Part shown: piece after piece, positions 46,045 through 56,310 of the stretch
Layout of the letters: each line of letters opens with the position of its first letter
How positions within the stretch are numbered: the stretch's first letter is position 1
NCBI RefSeq assembly: GCF_009184895.1
Contig: NZ_WESE01000002.1
Location: 1 to 64,000, forward strand
DNA: 64,000 nucleotides
Direction: 5' to 3'
Source: Nostocoides sp. F2B08
GTDB taxonomy: Bacteria > Actinomycetota > Actinomycetes > Actinomycetales > Dermatophilaceae
Program-made: the position numbers and the translations under genes
Notes under the pieces: model-generated
What the model was told of the DNA's origin: nothing
Databases searched by the model: none
Seen by the model: only the letters and a program-made list of their open reading frames with translations

Positions 46045-46677
46045 TCAACGCAGCTCTCCGGCTCGCCACAGCCGGGCACATGCCTGCAGATCGAGCGCCG
46101 TGGACTGCATGGCCGCGGCCTGCGTCGTCTGTCGCGTGCCGTCCGCCGGGTCGTCGATGTCGGCGCCGTCGGCAAGCTCGGCGCGCCCGGAGGCCACCAC
46201 GTGACAGAACGCCGAGGCGCGGTCGAAAGCCGTCGCGACGTTGCCCGAGTAGACCCCGCGAAGGATCTCGTCGGCAACCAGGCCGACCTCGACCGGCCCG
46301 GGCGGCTCGGCACTACCGGCCACGGCGTGGTGAGCTTCGGCGAAGCGCATGCCCGCTGTGTACTCACGGCTGGCCCGCTCGGGGTCCCTGCGGATCCACT
46401 CACGGATGACGTAGAGCCGCCAGAGCACCCCGGGGAGGCTCCGCGCCGGCCGCTCGGACCACAACTCGGCCAGCGTCGACAAGCCCACCTCGTCGACGAG
46501 AGCGATGAAACGCTCGGTGCTCGCAGCGTCCCGCCCGGCCGCGACGACCAGGGCGGCACTCTGGTGTGCCGCCTCGACCAGATCCGCCGGGTCGGGCGTC
46601 AGGCCGCCGTACTCCTCCATCGCCTCCGGACCGAAATGCACAGGTCGGCGGGGCATACCTCGTCCACTACTGGGCAT
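46045..46677 (-). CDS. Conserved actinobacterial protein of unknown function
   Basis: This 210-residue protein begins MPSSGRGMPRRPVHFGPEAMEEYGG and is rich in alpha-helix; no enzyme motif is visible. It has LVEAAHQSAALVVAAGRDAAS, VLWRLYVIREWIRRDPE and a Glu/His-rich middle (GMRFAEAHHAVAG). Helical, soluble and without signal, it looks like the conserved actinobacterial proteins that accompany cell-envelope genes, but I name no family. I take ATG 46677 rather than GTG 46680 because GACACT is exactly six bases upstream of that ATG (46684-46689). Confidence 0.72.
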   Translation of the reverse strand: MPSSGRGMPRRPVHFGPEAMEEYGGLTPDPADLVEAAHQSAALVVAAGRDAASTERFIALVDEVGLSTLAELWSERPARSLPGVLWRLYVIREWIRRDPERASREYTAGMRFAEAHHAVAGSAEPPGPVEVGLVADEILRGVYSGNVATAFDRASAFCHVVASGRAELADGADIDDPADGTRQTTQAAAMQSTALDLQACARLWRAGELR

Positions 46678-46787
46678 CACACCAGTGTCCCACTCCGACC
46701 GACCCTCTCGTTGTCGCCTTGGGTAGTGTCGAGAGAACGACGCTCAAGACGAGGGCGGCCAACCACCGCATACCGATGGAGGATCCC

Positions 46788-48011
46788 GTGGCCCGCGAAG
46801 GCGAGAGCACCGTCAAGGCGCAGACCGCGCCCGAACCCGACGAACGGCGAAAGCCGGAGAACCCGACCGATCTCGACAAGCCGCCGATCACGCTCGCCAT
46901 CAAGGGGGCGGTCCAGGAGTTTGTCCGCGACCAGGTGACCGACCTCGCCGCCGCCCTGACCTATTACTCGGTGCTCTCGATCTTCCCCGCGATGCTCGCG
47001 CTCATCTCGCTCCTCGGGGTGGTCGGTGAGAGCGAGGCGACGGCGGAGGCGGTCATCGACCTGCTCCGCCAGGCCGGTCAGGATCAGGCTGCCGAACTCC
47101 TCGCCGACCCGATCCGCAACATGGCGGAGTCGCAGGCTGCGGGATGGACGCTGGCCTTCGGTCTTGCGCTGGCCCTGTATGCGGCGTCGAACTACGTCAA
47201 CGCCTTCGGGCGGGCGATGAACCGGATCTACCAGATCGACGAGGGCCGACCGTTCTGGAAGCTACGCCCGCAGATGCTGGCCGTGACGATCATTCTCGTC
47301 CTGATCGCGGCCATCATCATGCTCGGCCTCGTCCTCAGCGGTGAGGTGGCGGCGACGATCGGGAGTCTCGTCGGTCTGGCGGACGAGTCCGTCCAGATCT
47401 GGAACATCGCCAAGTGGCCGGTAATCCTCGTTCTCGTCGTCCTGGCGGTCGCGATCCTCTACTACGCCACCCCCAACATTCAGCAGCCCAGGTTTCGGTG
47501 GATCAGCCTCGGGGCCTTCGTGGCGATCACCGTCTGGATCATCGCCACCCTCGGGTTCGGCTTCTATGTCTCGAGCTTCGGCAACTACCAGCGGACCTAC
47601 GGGTCGCTCGCTGGTGTCATCGTGTTCCTTCTGTGGCTGTGGCTGACCAACCTCGCCCTGCTGTTCGGCGCCGAGGTGGACGCCGAGGTCGAGCGGTCCC
47701 GGCAGCTGCAGGCGGGCATCAAGGCAGAAGAGACCCTGCAACTGCCCCCGCGCGACACGTCCAACTCCGAGAAGGCCGCGGAGCGGCTGCAGGATCGCGT
47801 CGAAGAAGGGCGGCGCATCCGGATGGCGGCTCGCGAACAGGGGGCCTCGGGCCATCGTGCGCGGGCGGCGGGAACCGGAGACCGGCCATCCGATGGGCGC
47901 GCGGTCGAGGATCAGGAGCACCGTGTGGGAGCGAGTGCTGACCCGGCCTACGGGCCTGGGTCGAGGGTCGAGCTGGAGCCGCTGCCGAGTGAGCGGGCCC
48001 GCAGCCGCTGA
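46788..48011 (+). CDS. YihY/BrkB-family membrane protein
   Basis: The 407-residue protein has the YihY/virulence factor BrkB pattern with six membrane segments: FVRDQVTDLAAALTYYSVLSIFPAMLALISLLG, GWTLAFGLALALYAASNYVNAFGRAMNRIY, LAVTIILVLIAAIIMLGLVLSG, WPVILVLVVLAVAILYYATPN and TYGSLAGVIVFLLWLWLTNLALLFGAEVDAEVER. The GTG at 46788 is chosen because GGAGG ends five bases upstream; an ATG at 46776 carries that GGAGG within its codons. The C-terminal 90 residues are charged and disordered. Formerly misnamed RNase BN; function is not settled. GTATGCGGTG (minus strand, 46764-46773) precedes it. Confidence 0.87.
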   Translation: MAREGESTVKAQTAPEPDERRKPENPTDLDKPPITLAIKGAVQEFVRDQVTDLAAALTYYSVLSIFPAMLALISLLGVVGESEATAEAVIDLLRQAGQDQAAELLADPIRNMAESQAAGWTLAFGLALALYAASNYVNAFGRAMNRIYQIDEGRPFWKLRPQMLAVTIILVLIAAIIMLGLVLSGEVAATIGSLVGLADESVQIWNIAKWPVILVLVVLAVAILYYATPNIQQPRFRWISLGAFVAITVWIIATLGFGFYVSSFGNYQRTYGSLAGVIVFLLWLWLTNLALLFGAEVDAEVERSRQLQAGIKAEETLQLPPRDTSNSEKAAERLQDRVEEGRRIRMAAREQGASGHRARAAGTGDRPSDGRAVEDQEHRVGASADPAYGPGSRVELEPLPSERARSR

Positions 48012-48025
48012 CCGCGTGAGTGCGC

Positions 48026-48286
48026 TCAGGCGCTGCGGCGTTGCTGGAGGAAGCGCCAGCCCGCGGTCACGATGACGGCTCCGACGATGGAGCCGATGAT
48101 CCCGCTGGCCCGCAGCTCGAGTCCATCGCCGGAGAGCAGGCTGATCAGCAGACCGCCGACGAAGGACCCGACCAGCCCCGCGACGATGGCCATCGTCCAG
48201 TCGATGGAGGTGCGACCGCCGCCGAGGATGAGCTGGGCGGCGGCGCCGATGAGCATGCCGAAGAGGATCAGAGCGATGATGAGCAT
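48026..48286 (-). CDS. GlsB/YeaQ/YmgE stress-response membrane protein
   Basis: The protein is 86 residues with three membrane segments separated by glycine-rich turns: LILFGMLIGAAAQLILGGG, AIVAGLVGSFVGGLLISLLSG and IIGSIVGAVIVTAGWRFLQQRR. This is the transglycosylase-associated/GlsB family, induced by acid or envelope stress in several bacteria. TAGACT lies exactly six bases before ATG (48293-48298). Confidence 0.88.
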   Translation of the reverse strand: MLIIALILFGMLIGAAAQLILGGGRTSIDWTMAIVAGLVGSFVGGLLISLLSGDGLELRASGIIGSIVGAVIVTAGWRFLQQRRSA

Positions 48287-48384
48287 GAGCGGAGTCTAGA
48301 GCGTCTGTCCGCTCGCCTCCGGAAGGATCAGAATGACGAGTTGCTAGTGTTCCGTGGTGCGTCGGTGACTCACCACGGGCACCA

Positions 48385-48457
48385 GGGCCTCTAGCTCAAT
48401 TGGCAGAGCTGCGGACTTTTAATCCGTAGGTTGTGGGTTCGAGCCCCACGGGGCCCA
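48385..48457 (+). tRNA. tRNA-Lys (anticodon TTT)
   Basis: A 73-nt tRNA with acceptor GGGCCTC/GGGGCCC, an anticodon stem CGGAC/GTCCG-like around loop CTTTTAA, and T arm GTTCGAGCC. Anticodon TTT reads Lys. CCA is not encoded. A short plus-strand frame starting inside it is an artefact. Confidence 0.95.
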
Positions 48458-48476
48458 CTGAGACATCTTGGCGGGG

Positions 48477-48887
48477 CTACGTCGACAAGCCGGAGGACCG
48501 CAGGAATCGGTCGACCTCGATCCGCAAAGCCACCCGTTTCGGATTCGGCCTGGGCGTTCGGTACCGCAACGCGTACCGCTCCTCCGCGCGGCGAACCGAT
48601 CGAGGATCCGACCGAACCTCTGCCCTGCCCTCGATCGTCGACCACCTGCGGCCGTCCACCTGGCACGCCGACACCCTGGGGTCGGCTGACGCGTGGACCG
48701 CCTTGCGCGAGCTCTCGGACGTGATGACCCACGCGCACCGCCACTCGAGATCGAGGGCCACTCCGACCGGGGTCACATGGGGTGTACCGTCCGTGCGCAG
48801 CGTCGTCAGGGCGCACAAGTGTCGTTCGCTCCAGAACTGCAGGAGCGATGGCGGGAAGTCGTCCCAGTCCGGTATCCAGGAGGTCAC
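48477..48887 (-). CDS. PPOX-class F420/FMN-binding oxidoreductase
   Basis: This 136-residue protein begins with GTG and has the split-barrel pyridoxamine phosphate oxidase-like fold: LLQFWSERHLCALTTLRTDGTPHVTPVGVALD, VITSESSRKAVHASADPRVSACQVDGRRWSTIEGRAEVRSD and RYRTPRPNPKRVALRIEVDRFLRSSGL. The RTDG-PHVTPV and KAxxASADPRVS patterns are those of actinobacterial PPOX-class F420-dependent enzymes (TIGR03618). Its stop lies 20 bp after tRNA-Lys on the other strand. GAGGAT is six bases before GTG, a weak copy of the leaderless pattern. Confidence 0.83.
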   Translation of the reverse strand: MTSWIPDWDDFPPSLLQFWSERHLCALTTLRTDGTPHVTPVGVALDLEWRCAWVITSESSRKAVHASADPRVSACQVDGRRWSTIEGRAEVRSDPRSVRRAEERYALRYRTPRPNPKRVALRIEVDRFLRSSGLST

Positions 48888-48893
48888 CCGGTC

Positions 48894-49188
48894 ATCCTCG
48901 CACCCGGGCTCGGTGCTCCTCGGTCAGCGTCCTCGGTCCCGGGGAGTGCCGGGGGCGAAGACACAGAGCACCTTCACGTGTGTCCGGGGGCGCACCACGT
49001 GTGGCTCACCGATGCCAGCGGAGTACCTGCTGCGCGGGCGAAGTGGAACGGTGACCCCTGCGTGCCCGTCCTCCACACGGCTCGAAAGTGGTTTCGTGAA
49101 CCGAGTTCCCGATCTCTTCGTCGGCCAGAGTCAGGCGGCGACTCTTTTCCAGCCCTTCCCGTTGACGTCGCGTTCGTCACCGACGATC
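48894..49188. other. Gene-free stretch of about 300 bases
   Basis: I see no recognisable gene, repeat or RNA here. Open frames on both strands have no domain signature and no ribosome site. It may be decayed sequence. Confidence 0.4.
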
Positions 49189-49665
49189 TCACTGACGCTG
49201 CGGACGATCATCTTCCAGAGTCGTGGGCGGGGCGTCTCCGCCGAGGTCGAAGGCCGTGGCGTGGTGGGGTTGATACAGGAGCATGTCGTCGGCTCCTGGG
49301 ACGTGCAGCGTGGCTCCTCGACCGAAGCCCATCTCGGTCGCATCGCCCGCGAAAGAAGCGCCCCGGTCGGAGAGCTCGGCGATGGTGGCGTCGAGATCGT
49401 CGCACATCACCGCGATGGCATGGTGCGTCGCTGAGCGGTGGTCCGTGCCGTCGACCTGCCAGACCGTCGGGTGCACCCCGAGCTCGCTCGGTCCGGTCCG
49501 GAAGATCAACCAGTCCGCAGGATCCTGCCCGCCGGTGCCGGTGCCGGTCCCTGCATCACCGCGATCCCCTTCGCTGACGAAGGGCCACTGCAGCACGTCC
49601 TTGAAGAACGCCCTGGTCGCCGTGGGATCGTCTGAGTAGACGAGCGTGTGGATCGCCGTGATCAT
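49189..49665 (-). CDS. Glyoxalase/VOC-family protein
   Basis: The 158-residue protein has two VOC half-domains: MITAIHTLVYSDDPTATRAFFKDVLQWPFVSEG at the front and HHAIAVMCDDLDATIAELSDRGASFAGDATEMGFGRGATLHVPGADDMLLYQPHH at the back. His and Glu positions suit a metal site (HTLVY, GVHPTVW, HHAIAV). The substrate is unknown; such proteins include glyoxalases, dioxygenases and resistance proteins. TACCGT is exactly six bases before ATG (49672-49677). It is divergent from the ABM protein gene at 49750. Confidence 0.85.
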   Translation of the reverse strand: MITAIHTLVYSDDPTATRAFFKDVLQWPFVSEGDRGDAGTGTGTGGQDPADWLIFRTGPSELGVHPTVWQVDGTDHRSATHHAIAVMCDDLDATIAELSDRGASFAGDATEMGFGRGATLHVPGADDMLLYQPHHATAFDLGGDAPPTTLEDDRPQRQ

Positions 49666-49749
49666 CTCTAAACGGTAGCCCTGGTTCAGCCGACCCTCCA
49701 CCCGTCCAGGTTCAGCGCGACTGTCAGAACTGTCGTCCATAGTGGAGCC

Positions 49750-50052
49750 ATGACCTTCGCCAACGTAGGAAGTCTCGGTTCGGTCCCTGGCGGGCGCGAT
49801 CGCCTCGTCGAGATCCTGACCCGTCGCAGCGCGGACCTCGAGGCAGCCGGGTGCTTGCTCTACGAGGTGGGGGTCAACGACGAGCAGCCGGACACGGTCT
49901 TCGTCGTCGAACTGTGGACGTCCGCCACGGCCCACCGAGAGTCGCTCCAGCTGAGCAGTGTGCAGGCCGCCATCCAGGAGGCTCGCCCTCTGCTCTCGGG
50001 CGAGATGCACGGCCTTCGCTTCGACGTCGTCGGCTCCCCACTCAGGGACTGA
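49750..50052 (+). CDS. Small ABM-type putative quinol monooxygenase
   Basis: The protein is 100 residues, an ABM-fold dimer type: FANVGSLGSVPGGRDRLVEILTRRSADLEAAGCLLYEVGVNDEQPDTVFVVELWTSATAHRESL. The GCLLYEV...VFVVELW pair is characteristic of YgiN-like putative quinol monooxygenases. CATAGT is exactly six bases before ATG (49738-49743). It is divergent from the VOC gene, as is common for small detoxification pairs. Confidence 0.82.
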   Translation: MTFANVGSLGSVPGGRDRLVEILTRRSADLEAAGCLLYEVGVNDEQPDTVFVVELWTSATAHRESLQLSSVQAAIQEARPLLSGEMHGLRFDVVGSPLRD

Positions 50053-50208
50053 GCCCCACGAGCAGGAACTCGCTCAGGACCTGTGAGATGGACCTTTCCG
50101 TCAGCGGTGGGAGGCTGGGTTCTTCGCCTCGGGTGTCGGGGACCTGACCCTCCGCCGACTCGGCCAGCCGATCGAGCTCATCGTTGGGGGTGAGGCGCGT
50201 GGGTCACG

Positions 50209-50745
50209 TCATGAGCGTCGCGACGCCTTGGGCCGCGCAGCATGCGTCAAGGTCATCGGGAGCAGTCCGCCGATGATATTGCCCGGGGTCGCGAGGGCGA
50301 CGTTGCCGATCGCGTCGTCGTAGCCGACTCCCGCTCCGAGCCACCCCCCGAAGAGAAGGTGAAGGGCAGACACGACGACGTGGTCCAGCGGGCCGAGGGG
50401 GAGGAAGACACCCACGGTGTACGTGAGCACCATCTGACTGATGACCGAGCCCCCGCGTTGAGGAGATACGACAGCAGAGTCAGCAGGGTGCCCGCCGCAA
50501 TCGCGCGTGCGAAGGTCGCCCACGCGCTCTTTCCGACCATGTCCTCCCTGACCATCGCGAGGGCGTCGCGAGCACCCTCCGGCAAGGTTCCCGGGACGGA
50601 GAAGACGGGGCCATCACAGCCCGCCGATGAGGTTCATCACCAGGACGATCCCCCAGAGTCGGCCGAGCGCCGTCAGGGCAGTGCGACCGTCGTGGTCGGC
50701 GGTTGCGGCCACCGGGTCGAAGAAGTCCTCCGTTGACGCCGGCGT
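50209..50745 (-). pseudogene. Formate/nitrite transporter (FNT) remnant
   Basis: Pieces of an FNT-family channel appear in order in three minus-strand frames: LGRLWGIVLVMNLIGGL followed by a stop (50614), then REDMVGKSAWATFARAIAAGTLLTLLSYLLNA in another frame (about 50440-50560), then PLGPLDHVVVSALHLLFGGWLGAGVGY and NIIGGLLPMTLTHAA in a third (50209-50430). The GPLDHVV and GNIIGG signatures are those of FNT proteins. At least two frameshifts and a stop break it. The first part of the protein is not recognisable upstream to 50894. Confidence 0.72.
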
Positions 50746-50894
50746 CGACGCCGGTCGTCGCCCGCACGAGCGGCGGCATGGCGAGCCGCCGTCGGCCCTC
50801 CCCTGGCCCGGTCGTAGATCTTTGCCGGGTCGGGTGCAGCCGCCGCCTCTGGCTAGGTATCCAGCAGGACCACCACGAACCGGGAGCAGAATCG

Positions 50895-51542
50895 TTAGGA
50901 GCGCACGCGCTCCTCGAGGCCCCGGAACATGCCGCGGGTCATGATGTGGTCGGCCGGCGTGATGAATGCCCGGTATCCGAGGTCGAGCCATGCCGGCGAG
51001 ACCCAGCCGCGGTTGCGGATCAGCATCCGGGTCCCTCCGGTCCCGACCTGCCGGAGGCTGAACGTCCACACCCAGTCCAGGGAAGCCCCGAATCGTTCCT
51101 GCCACCCGGGCGGCAGGTGCGTGCGCGAGTGCAGCACGAGGGTGTGGGGCGCGTCGGCGACCTCGACGACGAACTCCGCCGTCCCCGGGGGACCGTCGGG
51201 TATGCGGTCGCCCGGCTGCAGGTCCCGCACCAGGTCGGGGTCGAGCCGGTCGGCGCTCGGGAGGTTGTCGGGGAAGATCAGCCGGTCCACCCAGCGCGGG
51301 GTGTACCAGCCGCCCCGGTGCCAGCCGACCTGGGTCAGCCACGGCCACACCTCCTCCGGAGGCGCCGAGAGCGTGGCCGCATGGTTGGTCACGAGGCTGG
51401 GCTGAGCGATGAGCTCGTCGCCGGGAAGCAGAGCCGCGCGCTCGGCGGCCGTCGATCCCGAGGTCGCACCGAGTCGGTGGATCACGGCGTAGGCGCCCGC
51501 GGCCACTGCGACGGTGGCGACGACGCGGGACCGGATGCTCAT
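50895..51542 (-). CDS. SRPBCC-fold polyketide cyclase-like protein
   Basis: The protein is 215 residues. The N-terminus has a hydrophobic stretch (VVATVAVAAGAYAVI) that could be a membrane anchor or uncleaved signal. The SRPBCC (START-like) domain follows: TNHAATLSAPPEEVWPWLTQVGWHRGGWYTP, a ligand-binding barrel with GDRIPDGPPG, TLVLHSRTHLPPG and FSLRQVGTGGTRMLIRNRG. Relatives bind hydrophobic ligands. Its ATG overlaps the mutarotase stop (ATGA), so the two genes form one unit with the epimerase first. Confidence 0.78.
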   Translation of the reverse strand: MSIRSRVVATVAVAAGAYAVIHRLGATSGSTAAERAALLPGDELIAQPSLVTNHAATLSAPPEEVWPWLTQVGWHRGGWYTPRWVDRLIFPDNLPSADRLDPDLVRDLQPGDRIPDGPPGTAEFVVEVADAPHTLVLHSRTHLPPGWQERFGASLDWVWTFSLRQVGTGGTRMLIRNRGWVSPAWLDLGYRAFITPADHIMTRGMFRGLEERVRS

Positions 51543-52363
51543 GGTCGCGCGACCGCGATCGTCGTGGACAGCGTGTGCGACTCGCCCGGGTCGAGGACCA
51601 CGGCCCCGTCGAAGACACGCCCTGCCTCGACGCAGACGAACCGCTCCCACTCCCCCGGCCCGAGGTCAGGAAGCCCGGCGGCCTTCTCCTCCCATGGGTT
51701 CCAGACGACGATGTGCGATGCACCCTCGGTGGAGACCGTGATCTCTCGACCCGCGACCGGGTCGAGGACGCGGACCGGGCCGGGCGACGCATACACGCTG
51801 TCGGTCTCCTGCCAGAAGGTGAGGTCCCCGCTCTGCTCACGCACCTGCATGTCGGCGGTCTTGTCGACGTAGGACGCGCCGTCCAGGCCTTCGATCCGCA
51901 CCCGGCGGATGTCGTCGACGCACAGGTAGGTGTGTAGGGCCGCCTCGTAGGAGAAGGCCACGGAGTCGAGGTTGGTCACCGCGAGCGAGACGGTGAGGTT
52001 CGTGCTGAACCGTGCGGTGAGCAGCGCCCAGTATGCGTGGGGCCAGTAGTCGTCCGTCGCGTCGTCCTGTGAGAGCCGGTAGGTGACGGTCTGCGCGTCG
52101 TCGGTGACGTCGTTGCCGACCTGGTGCCACGTCGTCGTGCGGGCGAAGCCGTGACCGTACGGGGAGCCCGGCTCCCGCCCCGGACCGAACCACGGGAAGC
52201 AGACGGGCACGCCGCCGCGGATGGCGGTGTCCTGCGCGTAGACCGCTGCGTCGCTCGTGAAGACCACCGGCCGTTCATCGCGCGGCTGCCACTCCATCAC
52301 GTGGGCGCCGTGGTCGAGGACCGATCCGGTGCAGGTGGGGATGTCGATGGTCTGCGCGCGCAT
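51539..52363 (-). CDS. D-hexose-6-phosphate mutarotase (YeaD-like)
   Basis: This 274-residue aldose-1-epimerase-type enzyme (YeaD branch) equilibrates the anomers of hexose-6-phosphates. Motifs: HGAHVMEWQP (sheet with His), GGVPVCFPWFGPGREPGSPYGHGFARTTTW (the family's PxxFPWFG and HGFAR with the catalytic His) and EAALHTYLCVDDIRRVRIEGLDG with the second catalytic His; VEAGRVFDG carries the Glu base. TAGGCT is exactly six bases before ATG (52370-52375). It is followed by the SRPBCC gene. Confidence 0.88.
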   Translation of the reverse strand: MRAQTIDIPTCTGSVLDHGAHVMEWQPRDERPVVFTSDAAVYAQDTAIRGGVPVCFPWFGPGREPGSPYGHGFARTTTWHQVGNDVTDDAQTVTYRLSQDDATDDYWPHAYWALLTARFSTNLTVSLAVTNLDSVAFSYEAALHTYLCVDDIRRVRIEGLDGASYVDKTADMQVREQSGDLTFWQETDSVYASPGPVRVLDPVAGREITVSTEGASHIVVWNPWEEKAAGLPDLGPGEWERFVCVEAGRVFDGAVVLDPGESHTLSTTIAVARP

Positions 52364-52372
52364 GCTCGCAGC

Positions 52373-53632
52373 CTAGTAACCGAGGACCTGGCTGATCGCG
52401 TGGATGACGACGCCGGCGAGGGCGCCGATGATCGTGCCGTTGATCCGGATGAACTGCAGGTCGCGCCCGACGAACAGCTCGATCCGCTTGGAGGCGACGT
52501 CGGCGTCCCAGGAGTCGACGGTGTAGGAGATGACCTGGGCCAGCTCACCACCGTAGGTGTTGACGAAGAACCCGACCATGTCGCCGAGGAAGCCGTCGAT
52601 CCGCTGTCGGACCTCATCGTCGTCCTGCAGCCGCCCGGACAGGTGCTCGAGCAGCTCCTCGCCGCGCCGCCAGAAGTACGAGGACCGGTCGTCCATGGCC
52701 GCGAGCAGGGTCGTCTTGAACGAGCCCCACAGGCTGACGAGCGAGACGCTCACCTGCGGGTTCGATAGGAGACGGGACTTCAGCGCCTCGGCGCGCTCCA
52801 TGACCTCGGGGTCGGTCTGCAGGTCCGAGGACAGCTGGCGGAGCAGGTCGTCGAAGGCGACCCGGGCCGGGTGGCGGGGGCTGCTGCGGATGTCGTCGAT
52901 CCAGGCGATCACCTGGTTGTAGGTCCAGCCGATGACCTTGCCGTCGACCCACGGCGGGCTCCACCAGGGGGCGCGCTCGCCGAGGACGGCCGCGAAGGCG
53001 TCGGGGTTCTCCCGCAGCCACTCCTGCAGGTGCTCGAGCGTGAGGTCGACCAGGCCGTGGTGCACGCCGTCGTCGACGATGCCCTCGAGGAGGGTTCCCG
53101 CGATCGGGGCGACGGGCTCCTTGGCGAGTCGCGGGAGGAGGAAGTCGTCGAGCAGCGCGGCGACGTCCTCGTCCTTGATCCGCGCCAGCCCCACCTTGCC
53201 GACCCGCACGAACTCGGTCAGGGCGCGCTCCCGGTGGGCCGGCTGGGCGAGCCAGACCCCGAGCCGCTTCGGCACGTCGGCTGCGAGGAGCCGGTCGCGG
53301 GCGATCTCCTCGGTCATGAAGTTCTGGGTGACGAACTCCTCGAGGGATCGTCCGAGCTCGGCCTTGCGCTTCTTGACCAGGGCGGTGTGCGGCACGGGCA
53401 CGCCGAGGGGGTGTTTGAAGAGCGCCGTGACGGCGAACCAGTCCGCCAGCGCACCGACCATGGCCGCCTTGGCGGCGAAGTTCACATAGCCCCAGACCCC
53501 GCTCTGGTCGAGCCGGATCGTCGCGAGCCAGATCAGCGCACTCACGACGAGTAGCGCGGTCGCGACGAACCGCATCTGCCGAAGTCCGCGACGCCGCGCC
53601 TCGTCGGCCGGCGTCTCCACGAGGAAGCTCAC
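52373..53632 (-). CDS. DUF445 membrane-associated protein
   Basis: This 419-residue protein matches DUF445 (YjiN-like): RRGLRQMRFVATALLVVSALIWLATIR and GYVNFAAKAAMVGALADWFAVTALFKHPLGVPVPHTALVKKRKAELGRSLEEFV are the family signature, followed by a long helical region and a C-terminal membrane segment (INGTIIGALAGVVIHAISQVLGY). Function unknown. It starts with GTG; CAGGAT is seven bases upstream. Confidence 0.88.
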   Translation of the reverse strand: MSFLVETPADEARRRGLRQMRFVATALLVVSALIWLATIRLDQSGVWGYVNFAAKAAMVGALADWFAVTALFKHPLGVPVPHTALVKKRKAELGRSLEEFVTQNFMTEEIARDRLLAADVPKRLGVWLAQPAHRERALTEFVRVGKVGLARIKDEDVAALLDDFLLPRLAKEPVAPIAGTLLEGIVDDGVHHGLVDLTLEHLQEWLRENPDAFAAVLGERAPWWSPPWVDGKVIGWTYNQVIAWIDDIRSSPRHPARVAFDDLLRQLSSDLQTDPEVMERAEALKSRLLSNPQVSVSLVSLWGSFKTTLLAAMDDRSSYFWRRGEELLEHLSGRLQDDDEVRQRIDGFLGDMVGFFVNTYGGELAQVISYTVDSWDADVASKRIELFVGRDLQFIRINGTIIGALAGVVIHAISQVLGY

Positions 53633-53803
53633 GGTCTAGATCCTGCCCTACTCGTTGGGCGCACCCGCGACGCGGTGCGACGACGACGGAGTCGGAGGTA
53701 TGCGGTGCGCACCTCCCCGTCCGTCTCACCCAAACCGGTGGACGGGTCGTTTCGTTCCCACGCCGTCGTCGGTCGCAGGGGACCGGTCACCTCCGCGCCG
53801 TAG

Positions 53804-55255
<1,452 letters not shown>

Positions 55256-55263
55256 TCCCGACC

Positions 55264-56310
55264 ATGCACACTCTGGAGCCACTGACTGCGCCCGTCGAGC
55301 CCGAGGACGCGCTGCGGCGCATCGCGGTCCTCCTCGAGCGGGAACGGGCCGGCACGTACCGGGTGGAGGCGTTCCGCAAGGCGATGGGTACGGTCCGCGA
55401 GCTCGGTCCCGAGGCGGTCGCCCGACACGCGAACGAGGGCACCCTGCAGACGGTGCCGGGCATCGGCAAGTCGACGGCCGGCGTGATCGCCGAGGCGGTG
55501 GCCGGCGCGCTCCCCGCCTACCTCGCCACCCTCCAGGACCGGTATGCGCCGCTCGCGGACGGCGGGTCCGCCCTCTTCGGTGCGGTGCAGGGCGACTGCC
55601 ACACGCACTCGACGTGGTCCGACGGGGGGTCGCCGATCGACGAGATGGTGCTGACCGCCCTCGAGCTCGGGCATCGCTGGATGGTGCTCACCGACCATTC
55701 TCCTCGGCTCCGCGTCGCCAACGGGCTCTCCCCCGAGCGCCTGGCCCAGCAGATCGCCGTCGTCGAGGCGATCGACGGTCACCTCGGCGACTCGTTCAGC
55801 CTCCTCAAGGGGATCGAGGTCGACATCCTCGACGACGGGTCCCTCGACCAGAGCGACGCGATGCTCGGCCGGCTCGACCTCGTGACGGCCTCTGTGCACA
55901 GCAAGCTGCGAATGAACAAGGCCCCCATGACCCGCCGCATGGTCGCCGCGGTCACCAACCCCCGGGTCAACGTGTTCGGCCACTGCACCGGCCGGCTCGT
56001 CACGGGGTCGCGAGGCACCCGAGCGCAGTCCGAGTTCGACGCGCGCGTCGTCTTCGAGGCCTGCGCGGAGAACGACACAGCGGTAGAGATCAACAGTCGC
56101 CCCGAGCGCTGCGACCCGCCCGACGAGCTCATCGAGCTTGCGCGCGACATCGGCTGCCTGTTCGCCATCGACTCCGACGCCCACGCTCCGGGTCAGCTCG
56201 AGATGAAGGCCTATGGAGCCGAGCGGGCCGAGCGGCTGGGTATCGAGCCGGACCGGGTCATCACCACGTGGGACGTGGACCGGCTGCGCGAGTGGGTCAG
56301 TCGCGGGTGA
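55264..56310 (+). CDS. PHP-domain phosphoesterase with PolX-like HhH domain
   Basis: The protein is 348 residues. Residues about 10-95 form the 8-kDa-like helix-hairpin-helix part of family X polymerases (RIAVLLERERAGTYRVEAFRKA, VPGIGKSTAGVIAEAV). The PHP domain follows with GDCHTHSTWSDG, LTDHSPRL, GIEVDIL, SVHSKLR, GHCTGRL and a final DSDAHAP, a full metal-binding set. The polymerase palm between them is absent. It probably hydrolyses a phosphoester on DNA or nucleotides. It is 8 bp after guaB1 and its 3' end overlaps the next, opposite gene by 14 nt. Confidence 0.82.
   Translation: MHTLEPLTAPVEPEDALRRIAVLLERERAGTYRVEAFRKAMGTVRELGPEAVARHANEGTLQTVPGIGKSTAGVIAEAVAGALPAYLATLQDRYAPLADGGSALFGAVQGDCHTHSTWSDGGSPIDEMVLTALELGHRWMVLTDHSPRLRVANGLSPERLAQQIAVVEAIDGHLGDSFSLLKGIEVDILDDGSLDQSDAMLGRLDLVTASVHSKLRMNKAPMTRRMVAAVTNPRVNVFGHCTGRLVTGSRGTRAQSEFDARVVFEACAENDTAVEINSRPERCDPPDELIELARDIGCLFAIDSDAHAPGQLEMKAYGAERAERLGIEPDRVITTWDVDRLREWVSRG

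Noticed and set aside
48433-49434. Plus-strand frame starting in tRNA-Lys
   Set aside because: It begins inside the tRNA and is antisense to the PPOX gene; no domain.
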